From the NCBI GenBank assembly GCA_033439765.1, contig JAULSN010000003.1, positions 2,356,001 to 2,420,000 on the forward strand: a DNA stretch of 64,000 nt, read 5' to 3'. Below the pieces are notes generated by a model that was not told the origin of the DNA, did not search any database, and saw only the letters and a list, made by a program, of their open reading frames with translations. The translations under genes and the position numbers were made by a program. The DNA is from Lasiosphaeria ovina (Eukaryota; Ascomycota; Sordariomycetes; Sordariales; Lasiosphaeriaceae). This document shows positions 31,799-42,309 of the stretch, piece after piece. Each line of letters starts with the position of its first letter. Position 1 is the stretch's first letter.

Positions 31799-34533
31799 AT
31801 GGAGACGCTTCTAGACTCCTCACTCGCTGCCGCGAGCAGGAGTTGCATGGCGGCCTTCAACCTCCTCGAACCCGAGTTGGGGGTCTCGACAAACGAGAAC
31901 AGGGAGCTTATGCCACCCGCTACCGTGCGGAACCAACGCGATCGTTTCAAAATCTGGTCGGGAAACCTAGGGGCCCTCCAACAAGGCCGAACATCCCTTG
32001 ATTTTCGACTGAGGGATTCCTCGCTTATGCGGACAACTATCCTGAAGCTCTTAGACCAGCTGAGAGACACAATCGCTAAGAGTAAGCCATTATATTCGCA
32101 GTCAAGACCTCCATCTCACAGACGTTAGGCATTGAAGTTGTGCAGGGCCTGAGGCCTCCGTTAGAAAAACAACTTAGCAGCAATGGGGATTTGATGTGGG
32201 AAGACGACTCCAGCGACGACAGCATTGACGGCAAGAACAACCAGGACGGCGAGGACCAAGTCAACATAAGAACAGAGCTAGGGCAAAATATGTCCGAGAT
32301 CATCCACATTCTGTCCGACCTATTTAGACTGTCCTTCAAAATCAGAAACCCGGCCACCAGATCAACCACACAGTCCGCTCTCAAGGCCTTACTCCACAAA
32401 GAAATGGTTCAGCTCGACGAGGCAACTAGAGTTGATTTGTTAGCCTCTTATGCTAGTTTCGATCATAATCACGTCCTAGAGTTCTTTCGAGAACTGCGAC
32501 GCTCCGTCCAAGAGGGGGCAGAAGCTTCCCAACCAGCTAGCCCCGCCGAATTTGACGCAAGCCCGGCCAGTCCTGCGCATCCCACTGCTGGCAGCGCAGA
32601 AGTGGAAGATGGCACGATCGGCTATCATCTGATCGAACGTTGGAGTAAATCAATTACCAACCGTCGTCGGTATTTTGCTTACTGGCGAAAGCATGCGAGA
32701 AAATTAGCCAGAGGCGAGGGGGAGACGGTAGAGGACCACCCCCCCCCAAAGCAGCCGAATCCCTTACTAGCAAAACCGAGCACCCTTCAAGCGCCGGTTA
32801 ACCCCCTTAGCCAACCCACAGCGGTGCCAAGTGTCGCTGGAAAGACCATCCTGTCAGGGACCGAGGGAACAGCGTACGACCTGAAACTAGATGTTGATAT
32901 TGATACCAAGTCCATGATATCGTATACCTCAACGGCTTACAGCACCGGTGGCAGCACGGCAGAGCTGCCCCCGCCCCCCTCAACGAGACCTACCCAATCT
33001 GAGTTCACATGCCCGTATTGCTGGGTCGTATGCCCAGTCCGACATGCAAAAGGAAAATACTGGAGGTATGTTCTTGCATCCAAATCTACTTGGCAAGCTA
33101 ACGCAGGCCGCAGGGAGCATATCCTCCAGGATCTCCAGCCATACATGTGCACATATCCTGACTGCCTAGAGGCTGATACGATGTATGCCAATCGGGCTGC
33201 TTGGCTGGACCATGAAGCACAAGCCCACCGCAAAGTGTGGCGCTGCTTTGAGCATTTCGACCTCTTTCGGTCCAAAAAAGCTTTGATCGGCCATCTCGAG
33301 ACGGTGCACCAAAACCTTGCAAAGGCTCAGACCCAGGCCATGGCGGAGCTTGGCTACGCAAGTCTCCAGGACGACCGGACCACTTGCCCCTTCTGTCTCT
33401 TGGAAGGGCCTTTTCAGACCGATCCTTTTCAGAACAATCTCGCAAACCACATGGCCTCTCACATGGAGACTCTCGCGCGCTTCGCAGTGCTAAGGAGCAC
33501 AGGAACCGAAGAAGATGGGTTATCCTGTAAGAGCGGTTCGAGCAGTGCTCAAGGGGGACGATCTATCGATTCCCTAAGATCCGTCATTCTAGACTTTTCC
33601 GAGCAGGAGGGTGCTGAGACGGAGGGAGAAGATGCCGTTAGCCCGACAACGCTTATAGGCCACGAAAAATACGTTGATTCCGTAGCCTTCTCGGGGGACG
33701 GCAGCCGACTCGCATCAGGTTCGGTCGACAAGGCCATCAAGATCTGGGATGCGGCAACGGGCGAATGTATACGGACGCTTACAGGCCACGACGGCTTCGT
33801 TTATTCCGTAGCCTTCTCGGGGGACGGCAGCCGACTAGCATCAGGTTCGGACGACAAGACCATCAAGATCTGGGATGCGGCAACGGGCGAGTGTATACGG
33901 ACGCTTACAGGCCACGATAAGACCGTTGGTTCCGTAGCCTTCTCGGGGGACGGCAGCCGACTAGCATCGGGTTCGGTCGACAAGGCCATCAAGATCTGGG
34001 ATGCGGCAACGGGCGAGTGTATACGGACGCTTACGGGCCACGACGGCTTCGTTTATTCCGTGGCCTTCTCGAGGGACGGCACCCGACTAGCATCGGGTTC
34101 GGACGACAAGACCATCAAGATCTGGGATGCGGCAACGGGCGAGTGTATACGGGCGCTTACAGGCCACGACGGCTTCGTTTATTCCGTAGCATTCTCGGGG
34201 GACGGCAGCCGACTAGCATCGGGTTCGGACGACAAGGCCATTAAGATCTGGGATGCGGCAACGGGCGAGTGTATACGGACGCTTACAGGCCACGATAAGA
34301 CTGTTGGTTCCGTAGCCTTCTCGGGGGACGGCAGCCGACTAGCATCGGGTTCGAGCGACAAGGCCGTCAAGATCTGGGATGCGGCAACGGGCGAGTGTAT
34401 ACGGAAGCTTACAGGCCACGACGGCTACGTTGCTTCCGTAGCCTTCTCGGGGGACGGCAGCCGACTAGCATCGGGTTCGAGCGACAAGTCCATCAAGATC
34501 TGGGATGTGGCGAGGCGAGTTGAATCAAGATAA
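31799..34533 (+). CDS. zinc-finger/WD40 protein with seven near-identical WD repeats
   Basis: CDS join(31799..32081, 32129..33065, 33114..34533), 879 aa. Introns are 47 and 48 bp. Residues 1-280 are a helical region with RFKIWSGNLGALQQGRTSLD and FRLSFKIRNPATR, common at the N-terminus of fungal C2H2 and ankyrin proteins. About 375-540 is a Cys/His-rich segment (FTCPYCWVVCP, MCTYPDC, TTCPFCLLEG, NHMASHMETLARFA) like fungal degenerate C2H2 domains. From about 585 to the end are seven 42-aa WD40 repeats, enough for one closed propeller. No NTPase domain is present. The intact frame and head-to-head DUF7580 partner suggest a recognition module; that role is inference. The propeller would bind an unknown ligand. 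Confidence 0.82.
33649..34512 (+). repeat. seven tandem 126-bp WD40-coding units
   Basis: The 126-bp unit encodes LTGHD-x(3)-V-x-SVAFSGDGSRLASG, then S-x-DK-x-IKIWDAATGECIR. Copies differ mainly at a few codons: after GHD (GFVY, KTVG, GYVA), in S-x-DK (VDK, DDK, SDK) and before IKIW. The remaining DNA is almost unchanged. Such similarity implies recent duplication or gene conversion, as in WD-repeat incompatibility genes of Podospora. Confidence 0.9.
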
Positions 34534-35519
34534 CAGTATTATATTTCACAGCATAGCAACAGCTAGAATCTCTTTTCTTCGCTGGTTCACTCTCTAAGCT
34601 ATTTCTCTTTTTTCATAGCGTGCCACAGGAAGGGTCTGGGGAGCATTGTTGTTACATACCTAACTAACTCACCAGAATTGTTTCTAGAAGCTTCTGGCTA
34701 TTGCTAACCTAATCGCTTTGCTGCGTATTGCACGTGTACGACGCTCGCTCTTCCACATTCCAAATCCAGAAGTCAAACAAGTTGTCACACGCTTTAGCTC
34801 TCTGCGTAATTGTGACGTGTCGGAGCTGGTGGAGTGTACGCAGACTGAGCCTAAGCCAGATCTTGACATTTATTGTTCTGGACTTTCGCAACAGGTTGGA
34901 GAAAACGCTCTGGACGACGGTAATATATGGCACATATAAGTCGAGGCGTGGTGATCCGCCGTCCCCCTCAATTCGCATTAGGTGAGAAGTAGACTAGGCG
35001 ATTTCACTAGCTCATTCAGACACCATGGCACGGGAGCTCAGAACTGAACTCGGTAGTAACGCAAAGGAAGCTCAGCCAAACACCAAGAGCAGACTACGGA
35101 TCAAGCCATCAGTCCTGCAGCAAGCAGGAGATTGCGTTTGAGATTAGCACCGTCGACACCAGTGGCTAGGTAGGTATCTCAGTCTTGAGGAACATGACGT
35201 AGCATGGCGAGTACGGCATCGTAAATTGGCAGGACCTTTGCGCCTCTTTATCAATTTTAACTTCAAGTGCAGTTGATGAAGTCAAGGTGATGTTTAATCT
35301 GTACTCTCAATCGATTACCGACGATTAACCAGAGAGCAGGGCAGCAACACGTCTGTGTAAATCGACCTTGTCTCCGAGGGATGCAATATACAATGAATGT
35401 GTTCCACCATACAAGCACCACCGCCAACTTTGAATTTGACAGCAACACAACCCGTCCCAACACCACAGTACATGTGATAAGAACCTACAGCTCTTAATCT
35501 CATGTCCTGACTTATCCAT
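34534..35519. other. downstream of WD40 gene, no gene seen
   Basis: About 1 kb with only short overlapping frames. No further WD units in the plus strand. Confidence 0.5.
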
Positions 35520-35640
35520 GAAAACGATAGACATAGAAGACCTCTATGGCCCTTGAGCGTCTGCTGATGCGCACCGGTCGCAGCATCCCAGAGCCGTATG
35601 GTCTTCTTAGCCGAAGATGACGCGATTGTGCTGCACCAAG
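35520..35640 (-). pseudogene. WD40-repeat fragment
   Basis: On minus the sequence reads IASSSAKKTIRLWDAATG then AHQQTLKGHRG, a single WD40 unit of the type at the C-terminus of fungal NACHT-WD40 proteins. The flanking frame loses the pattern on both sides. It is a relic of a second WD40 gene, distinct in sequence from the repeats of the neighbouring intact gene. Confidence 0.6.
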
Positions 35641-36479
35641 CCATCTGGTTCGGCGTAACAGGGTTTAACGACATAGCAATGTAAGCGACAATAAATGAAT
35701 GCATTTATAGCGATCTGAGGCTTAATAATGAAGTGATTTGAAAACCTGCCTTAATTTTATTTTTGCCTGGTAATTACCGGTCTTGAATTAAATGTATGCA
35801 TGACAACGTGCGTAATAAGCGAGCGGCTGATATAAGTGTTAGAAAGGAAGGGGGTTCTGGCCAGAGGCCACAACACCATGGAAGTACGGCTGACTGAAGC
35901 TGAGCCACATTCAGCTCAGCTTGGTTCTATTTTGGGCATCAGAGCTGAACTGAACCAAGGTAAAGCGAGCCTGATTTAAGGCTAACTATCCACGGATAAG
36001 ACATAATATTTTTTTCGTAGCAGACTACCTAGGTAACCTCTTGCAAGTCACCCCCAGATGGTTTGTACGACATGAGACTTGCTTGCCCAGGCGCACTGTG
36101 GGCACTGGGCAATGCCAGTGCTTTGGCTGGCCGGAGGGGTGCTTACCTTATCTGAGTTGCCCTTCTCCCCAAGTCATTATCGCCTGGGGGCTGCGTCTTC
36201 GAACCCCGCACTGCCTGCGCTTTCACGCACGCCATCCCCTGACCCCTATTAGGTGCATGCTTTTGGCGATATAGATTTGCGACCACCATTTAGCTTCCCG
36301 ATGCTCTGCCGCAGGGCAGCGCTGGTAGCCACCTTCTCGGCGGCATTATCAGCGGCTACTAGCCTTTTCGAACAAGTCGTTCTAGACCCCCAGGGCGTAC
36401 TCCACCATGCGGGCACTAACGAGATCGCATGCCACCTCCCCCCCATCCTGGACCAAAAAGCTGACGGCGTGCAAACACT
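35641..36479. other. no gene seen; possible lost 5' part of M20 gene
   Basis: The 5' exons expected for the M20 carboxypeptidase would lie here. I see only weak frames (36253-36594) without family motifs. Confidence 0.4.
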
Positions 36480-36834
36480 CGCGAATAACCCGAATAGCCG
36501 TGAACCTGTTCGGACTAGTTTATACCATCAAAGGACAAAACCCATCGCTCAAGCCGCTCATGTTGACAGGACACCAAGATGTCGTTCCTGCTGACGAACC
36601 CCCGATGTGGAAATATCCTCCCTTCTCGGCCCACTTTGACGGGGAGTGGCTCTGGGGCAGGGGCGCCTCCGATGACAAGAACAGCATTACCGCCATCTTC
36701 GCGGCATTAGAGACCCTGTTGTCTAATGCCTCCTGGATCCCGGAGCAAACCATCATCTTGGCGCTGGGCTTTGACGAAGAAGGGAAAGGACTGCGCGGCG
36801 CAGGCACCATTGCACCCTACCTTGAGGCCATATA

Positions 36835-36880
36835 AGTCAACTAGGCCAAAAGCGGAACACCCTGGAAGCGGAACATGCCG
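36835..36880 (+). repeat. left terminal inverted repeat of Fot1-like element
   Basis: 46 bp, ending ATGCCG; matches the inverted right end (38509-38554) except for A versus C at position 32. Confidence 0.9.
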
Positions 36881-37009
36881 TGTAAGCCACAAACGCCACC
36901 ACATCCTTCGCACCCGCACACCGCTTAAATACGCACAACTTGTTCAATTCTTTTCCAAATTCCTTCTTCTCTACTGCATTCGACGCAAAATTGACTGGGA
37001 ATCATCATC

Positions 37010-38442
37010 ATGTGCGACTACGACGAAGAGTGCGTGTCGAACGCCCTCGAAATGGTCGAAAATGGCGTCTCTTTGCGCCGGGCGGCCCAGGAATTTGGCA
37101 TTCCACTTACAACACTTCACCGCCGTAATCGCGGTGCAACAACACGCCGTCTGGCTCACCGCTCGGCACAGATTCTGACCGAGGATCAGGAAGCCCGCCT
37201 AGCCGGCTGGATTCTTGGAATGGCTTCAATTGGAAGCCCGCCGTCGCATGAGACGGTGAGGCATCTGGCCGGCCGTATCGCCCTGATCGCCGGGAAGGAA
37301 GAAAAGGTCGGAAAACAATGGACACAACGCTTTACCGCCAGGAACACTCAAATTGGCACCCAGAGAGCGAAGCGTGTTGATTCCGTGAGGCTCAACGGTG
37401 CAACCCGGGAAATAATTGGGGAATGGTTCAAGTATTTCGACCTTCCCGCCGTCAGGGATATCAAGCCCGAGAACCGTTGGAATAAGGACGAGACAGGCCT
37501 ACAGGAAGGCCAGGGCAGCAACGGCATGGTCCTAGGATCTAAGGAATATAAGACCCTGATCAAGAGATCGCCCGGGGCCCGCACCTGGACCTCCTTCATT
37601 AAATGCATCTCGGCCATAGGGGAGGCACTTCGGCCATACGTCATTTTTAAGGGGAAGAAGGTTCAACAATAGTGGTTTCCTTTGGAGCTAAAGCCATTCA
37701 AGAAATGGAAGTTCACCGCCCAAAATAAGGGCTGGACCGACGACGAAATCGCCCTGGAATGGCTTCGCGATTGGGCGTCTTCTCGTCCCTGAAGCAACTG
37801 TATAGAAAGTTCCTGACATTGACGACCGTACAGTCAGAGGCTACGCTTGTGGGCAAAAGGACGATGCTTGTGTGTTATTATAAGGCTCGGGAGATCGCTT
37901 TGAGGCAGGAAAACTATAAGGCAGGCTGGTATGCCGCCGGGTTATGGCCCTTGAACAAGCAGAAGGCCCTACGTAGTCCTTTGTTATTGGAAAACGCGAA
38001 TGGAGTCAAGAAGGCCACAACTACTGTAGCGGTCCAACTGTTGGCCACTACTCCACAGCCCTCCAAAACAACAGAGGACCCGGGCACGTGGAAGACTCCC
38101 TACAAGGTAGCGGACCTGACGATTCAGCTAGCCAAATTCAACATCGAAAAGAAGGCTGATAGGGCACAACGGGAGCTGTTCAAGAAGGTCGCAAAAGGCT
38201 TCAGCCGGAAGGATATCGACCTGGCATTACTTCAACACGAAGTCGCTGTGTTGCGGGCGCAGTTGGAGCTTGCAAGGAATAAAAAGAAGAAGGCTGTCAC
38301 CGCGGACCCGAATAAACGCTTTGTTGACATTACGAAGATCAGGCAGGCGCAGATTGAGGCCGGGGCTACTCAGGAAGGCCTTGAAGAAAGCTCTGATGAA
38401 GGCCCTATCGACGAAATAAGGTCCTGTATTGTTTGCGAATAG
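37010..38442 (+). pseudogene. pogo/Fot1 transposase (DDE_1) with internal deletion
   Basis: The N-terminus MCDYDEECVSNALEMVENG and EFGIPLTTLHRR form the helix-turn-helix (psq/CENP-B-like) DNA-binding part. NRWNKDETGLQEG supplies the first catalytic Asp of the DDE core. A TAG at about 37670 interrupts QQ-stop-WFPLELKPF. After KGWTDDEIALEW the frame breaks and resumes at 37780 with VFSSLKQLYRK, so the segment with the second and third catalytic Asp (expected DGH and the following motif) is missing. The C-terminal tail is a Lys-rich coiled coil. This copy cannot catalyse its own transposition. Confidence 0.82.
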
Positions 38443-38508
38443 CTTCATTGAACGGTAGTAATTTGAATGTTGACTGTCCCTGGCTTACACGGGCGAAAAA
38501 AGCGCCAC

Positions 38509-38554
38509 CGGCATGTTCCGCTGCCAGGGTGTTCCGCTTTTGGCCTAGTTGACT
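38509..38554 (-). repeat. right terminal inverted repeat of Fot1-like element
   Basis: Inverse complement of the left terminus with a single mismatch; followed by TA. Confidence 0.9.
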
Positions 38555-39668
38555 TACGGACCGGATTCCATGGTTATGCTTCTGGACGAGGGTGGATTGG
38601 GGCTGGAACTCCTCGAAGGGACAACGCTTTGTAATATACAAACCCCTCCCTCGGTCATGTGAAGCAAGGTGCCCGAAACACAGCTGACAAGGCGAAGACG
38701 CATTGCCCGCCGTAGGAGAAAAGGGGCGCGTCGATGTCTGGCTCTACCTACACGTCAACGGCGGGCACTCTTCGATGCCGTTCCCACACACTGGGATTGG
38801 AATTATGTCTGAAATTGTGGTCTAGCTTAAATCCCATCCCTACTAACCAAAGCTTTTCAAGGACTCGCTAACCTACAACTACCTCGTTTGCCAGGCTGCA
38901 TATTCCCCCGATGTAGCGACGACTCTGACGAGACTGATAAGAGAGGGAGACTTGAACGGCCAAGCGGAAGAACTGGTGGCCAACAGCAGGTCTACCCAGT
39001 ATCGGATCCAAACCTCCCTAGCCGTCGACTATTTCGCTGACAGCGCGAAGACCAATGCACTCCCCGAGAGGATTCGAATCGGGATAAGCCACAGCGTCGC
39101 GCGGCAGAACTCGATCCCCGAGATCACCGCAAGATCCTTAACGACATCAACCCGGTCGTTGAGAAGTACAACATGGCTGTCAAGCCTTTGAGGGCGAGTA
39201 CATGAACTCGGTCATCGAAGTCAGAGAACTCAAGTCTTACTGCGAGATAGACTACGGCGCCACCCTGACGCTCACCTCGAGTTAGCAGACGGCGACGTCT
39301 CCGGTCTCGTCCACGTCCGACAATCCCATCTGGGACGTGTTGGCTGGCGCGATCCGGCACAGCTTTGCCTTTCCCAACGGCACCGTGGTTCCGGTGAGCG
39401 AGCTGATGCTGGGAAACACAGACATGCGCCACTATCTGAGTGAGTTCTACCCGAGCTGCAAGGCACAGAGCGAATGGAACATTGCAGGCGGTGATGCTGA
39501 TTCTAGATGTTAGATCTCTCTAAGAACATCTCCCGCTAGGTGCCGACGCGCAATGGGTGGAACCGGAACATCCACGGGGTAGATGAGGCTAACTACATGT
39601 AGGCGCACATGGAGGCGGTCAGGTTCTACTACGATCTGTTGAGGAACTTTGACGCGTCTGACGTGTGA

Positions 39669-40510
39669 GCAACGGGAAGCGAGAGCTCTAGGACGATGCT
39701 GAAGCGGTGAAGCCCCGCCTTCCACCACAAAACCACAAAAAAATTACAAGGCGAGCTATAGGGGAGGCAGAGAAAGGTCAAATCAGGCAGTTAATACATC
39801 GAAGAAAATCACAGGCTCGTGTGCAAGGCCGGGAGGCCTATGTCATGGTGAAAAGGGGTGGAGTTTTTCTACAAAGCTAGGAAGGAGAGAAAGAGAACAC
39901 TGGATTACAACAGGTTAGGGTAGATCCCCTATTTGCTGTGTAAACAACCCCCTTTTTCCCGGGCCACTTATCCCCGCGCAATGCTGGGCTATTAGAAAGT
40001 TGGAGCAACCCAAACAAGCATCGAGCCTATATCTTTACATACTACTTAGGCTTCACGATGGTGAATTACCCAAACCTTGTGGTGGGATAGTTTAGTTTGC
40101 AGGGGAGACAGTATCGGAAGAAGCCGCATTGAGGCGTCAGTGGCGCATATGCCAAGCCACACAAAGCATCGAGAACAAAGGTCAGATTTGCCTATATATT
40201 TTGGGTATCTGGCCTATGCCCACCTTCTTCTATTTCTACCGAATACAAGCACTATTTTGCCCTCAATGCTGCAGCGTTGTTTGTGACAGACAGTGGGCAT
40301 AACCTATTTTAAGCTAGCCTCTATAAAGGCTAAAACTTAAATAGACCGTACCTCATCGTATAGTCGCGGACATCAAGCTCAGTATGCATACTTTGTGTCC
40401 TTTCCTGTAGCCTAACAAAGATACATGACTGCATATCGACTAATGCCTAATTATCTTGTATGTATGGGGTACTAGATCTCCTCCAAATCAACCGGTTGGA
40501 GCAGGACGTC
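39669..40510. other. intergenic, no gene seen
   Basis: AT-rich 0.8 kb after the M20 relic, no recognisable features. Confidence 0.5.
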
Positions 40511-41087
40511 TTACCTGACGTGGTCGAGATAACTGCTCGGTTTCCGGTCCGACAGCTGCCAAGCCCCTTTGCTCTCCGGTGGACTCCCAACGAAACGATC
40601 TATGGCCTTAGAAGAGAGCAGACTAAGAAACCCTCCGAGCACAAAGGCATCTATCAGGGCAGATCTCCCAAGCCAAAACCCCGTCAAGATGGCAGCGGCC
40701 ATAGCGGCCAAGCCGCAGTCTGCCCAGTATCGGGGACTTCGCAAAAGGTGGAAGAGGCCCACGGTGGAGTAGGCAAAGAGCCCGGAGAGTAGCATCCATT
40801 TGTTAGGGCATCTCAGACTCTGCGGAAGGCAGTGCATCAAAGGGAGCAGCGCCAGCCAACGGTGATCGGTCTCTGGTCGAGGACATGACCCTGCTGAACA
40901 TTAGCCTTGCATAACCGACACGAAGAACAAACTCGGGCTTGCCTTTTCCTTGGCTGAAGTTGATGATTATCGCCGTCGCAAGCCATCCTATCGTGAGACT
41001 AGCCACGTCTGCTATGTTGGTACCTAGGCTGACATTTCCTCCCCTATCGATATTAGCTTGTTTGGTTGCACTTGCTGGGTTTTTCAC
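40511..41087 (-). pseudogene. possible small membrane-protein gene or its remnant
   Basis: Two overlapping minus-strand frames look protein-like. The first (41087-40803) reads ADVASLTIGWLATAIIINFSQ. The second (40840-40511) has three hydrophobic stretches: MLLSGLFAYSTVGLFHLL, YWADCGLAAMAAAILTGFW and LIDAFVLGGFLSLLSSK. They would form one protein of about four helices only if joined by an intron or frame change. I could not fix the splice, and no ATG is evident for the first frame. The family is not recognised. Confidence 0.3.
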
Positions 41088-41481
41088 TCCTTTTTCGAGA
41101 ATCTGTTGTCCAATGGAAGCAAGGAAGAATGATTTTCTTACTCTGACCCGATCGTTTGGGCTTCAGCGTCTTAGGCGGGAGGTGTTTTTCCCCCCCCCCG
41201 TCTTATCTTCTGGAAACAAGGAATAATGGAGAGAAGGCGAGAAAGTGAGGGATATTATACTCTACGGCAGGATGCAGAGCAGGGCAAGGAGGTTGGGGGA
41301 ATTTTTTCAACTAGCCTAAGTATGCATTTACTTCACTACAGTTTCCTCCTTCAACCACCACCCTGGCCCTCTTCTTCAATATGTAGAGGGAAAGAAGACT
41401 GTGCTTAATACAGAACGTGGAAAAGATTAAATGACAAAGACACACACCCCGTATTTCCAGCTAGACTGGCGCAGCAGTTGA
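41088..41481. other. intergenic, no gene seen
   Basis: 0.4 kb, includes the 3' flank of the CHAP gene and a C-homopolymer at about 41191. Confidence 0.5.
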
Positions 41482-42177
41482 CTAGACCTTGATATGGATG
41501 TAGCTGAAGGTGCCTTTAGACACAGTGCGCTTGCCGTAGCCCTCGGCGGTGGCCCAGTTGTACTCCTCGACGGTGACGGTGTCATCGCCGACGGCAGCGA
41601 CCCAGGCGACGTGGCCGGCGGAGCCTGCATTGGTCTGGGCGATGGATCCGGGCTTGGGGGTGCTGTTGACGGTGACGCCCGAGGCGCGGGCGGCGTCGTC
41701 CCACGAGTCGGCATTTCCCCAGGCATGGCCCTTATACGTGTTGGTGAAGTCGGCGCCCAGCCTCTTGTTGATGCGGAAGGCTACAAAGCTGGTGCACTGG
41801 CACTTGTAGTAGCGCCACGGGTCGACGCCGCCGCACGACGACTTGTACGGGTAGTCGTTGGTCACGGGGCCCGGAATTGTTGAACTTCCGGAGGAAGAGC
41901 ACTTGGTCGTCACATAGCCGTCGCTGCCCGTCTTGACGTAGTAGTCGGTCACGTAGCACCCGTCCGACGTCTTGTCCCAGATGGCGTTGCCGTTGATCGA
42001 CTCGCCGGCCGTTTGGCACGTCACCGTGACGTCGGTGCCTTTAGCGTAGGACTTCTTGACTGCGTAGCTGGTGCCCGGCCCCGACCGGCAGTTGACGCCG
42101 TCGCCCGTGATAGGGTATGCCGCCGTAGTGGTGAAAGCTACTGCCTGGAGGAGGCTGGCGATAATGAGAAACTTCAT
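41482..42177 (-). CDS. secreted SH3-CHAP peptidoglycan hydrolase
   Basis: Single exon, 231 aa. A signal peptide of about 20 residues ends TTTAAYP. Residues about 21-95 form an SH3-like cell-wall-binding module (DGVNCRSGPGTSYAVKK, IWDKTSDGCYVTDYYVK). A CHAP amidase/endopeptidase domain follows, with catalytic Cys128 in CQCTSFVAFR and His189 in GSAGHVAWVAAVGD. A Glu-Glu-Tyr-Asn string completes the typical CHAP core. CHAP enzymes cleave peptide or amide bonds in bacterial peptidoglycan, so this secreted fungal enzyme probably attacks bacteria; that role is inference. A TATAAAA motif lies about 125 bp upstream. It is divergent from the SH3-GH24 muramidase gene, whose SH3 module it closely resembles. 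Intact. Confidence 0.88.
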   Translation of the reverse strand: MKFLIIASLLQAVAFTTTAAYPITGDGVNCRSGPGTSYAVKKSYAKGTDVTVTCQTAGESINGNAIWDKTSDGCYVTDYYVKTGSDGYVTTKCSSSGSSTIPGPVTNDYPYKSSCGGVDPWRYYKCQCTSFVAFRINKRLGADFTNTYKGHAWGNADSWDDAARASGVTVNSTPKPGSIAQTNAGSAGHVAWVAAVGDDTVTVEEYNWATAEGYGKRTVSKGTFSYIHIKV

Positions 42178-42301
42178 GGTGGTTGTGAAAATGGAGGGCG
42201 TGATATTTTGTTTGGTTATTCGGAGTTCCGGTCAGGAATCAAGAAGCTTATGATGATGATGATCTTCCATGATTTGTGAATTTGCTTGGCGAGGCCGTTC
42301 C

Positions 42302-42309
42302 ATTTTATA
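42302..42309 (-). promoter_or_regulatory. TATA box of the SH3-CHAP gene
   Basis: On minus the sequence is GTATAAAATG, about 125 bp upstream of the ATG at 42177. Confidence 0.5.

Larger units (their letters stand above)
36835..38554 (+). mobile_element. Fot1/pogo-type DNA transposon, internally deleted
   Basis: 1720 bp with 46-bp terminal inverted repeats beginning AGTCAACTAGG and differing at one position. The insertion is flanked by a TA duplication (36833-36834 and 38555-38556), as for Tc1/mariner-superfamily elements. Within each end the octamer GCGGAACA occurs twice, about 14 bp apart, a possible transposase-binding repeat. The transposase inside is broken. Removing the element and one TA rejoins the carboxypeptidase frame, so excision could in principle be clean. 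Confidence 0.9.
36480..39668 (+). pseudogene. M20 Gly-Xaa carboxypeptidase (Cps1-like), disrupted by a DNA transposon
   Basis: Left piece (about 36480-36834) reads FGLVYTIKGQNPSLKPL, the zinc-ligand region MLTGHQDVVP, WGRGASDDKNS and GFDEEGKG, typical of M20A vacuolar carboxypeptidase S. The frame resumes exactly after the Fot1-like element (38557 on): GPDSMVMLLDEGGLGLE, then an intron, then ALPAVGEKGRVDVW and NGGHSSMPFPHTGIG. Further exons carry NSIPEI, AFPNGTVVPVSELM and a C-terminal MEAVRFYYDLLRNFDASDV ending at 39668. Besides the insertion there are in-frame stops (for example TAG codons near 38821 and 39282) and frame changes. The N-terminal part is not recognisable. The ancestral enzyme would hydrolyse Gly-Xaa dipeptides in the vacuole. 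Confidence 0.75.
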
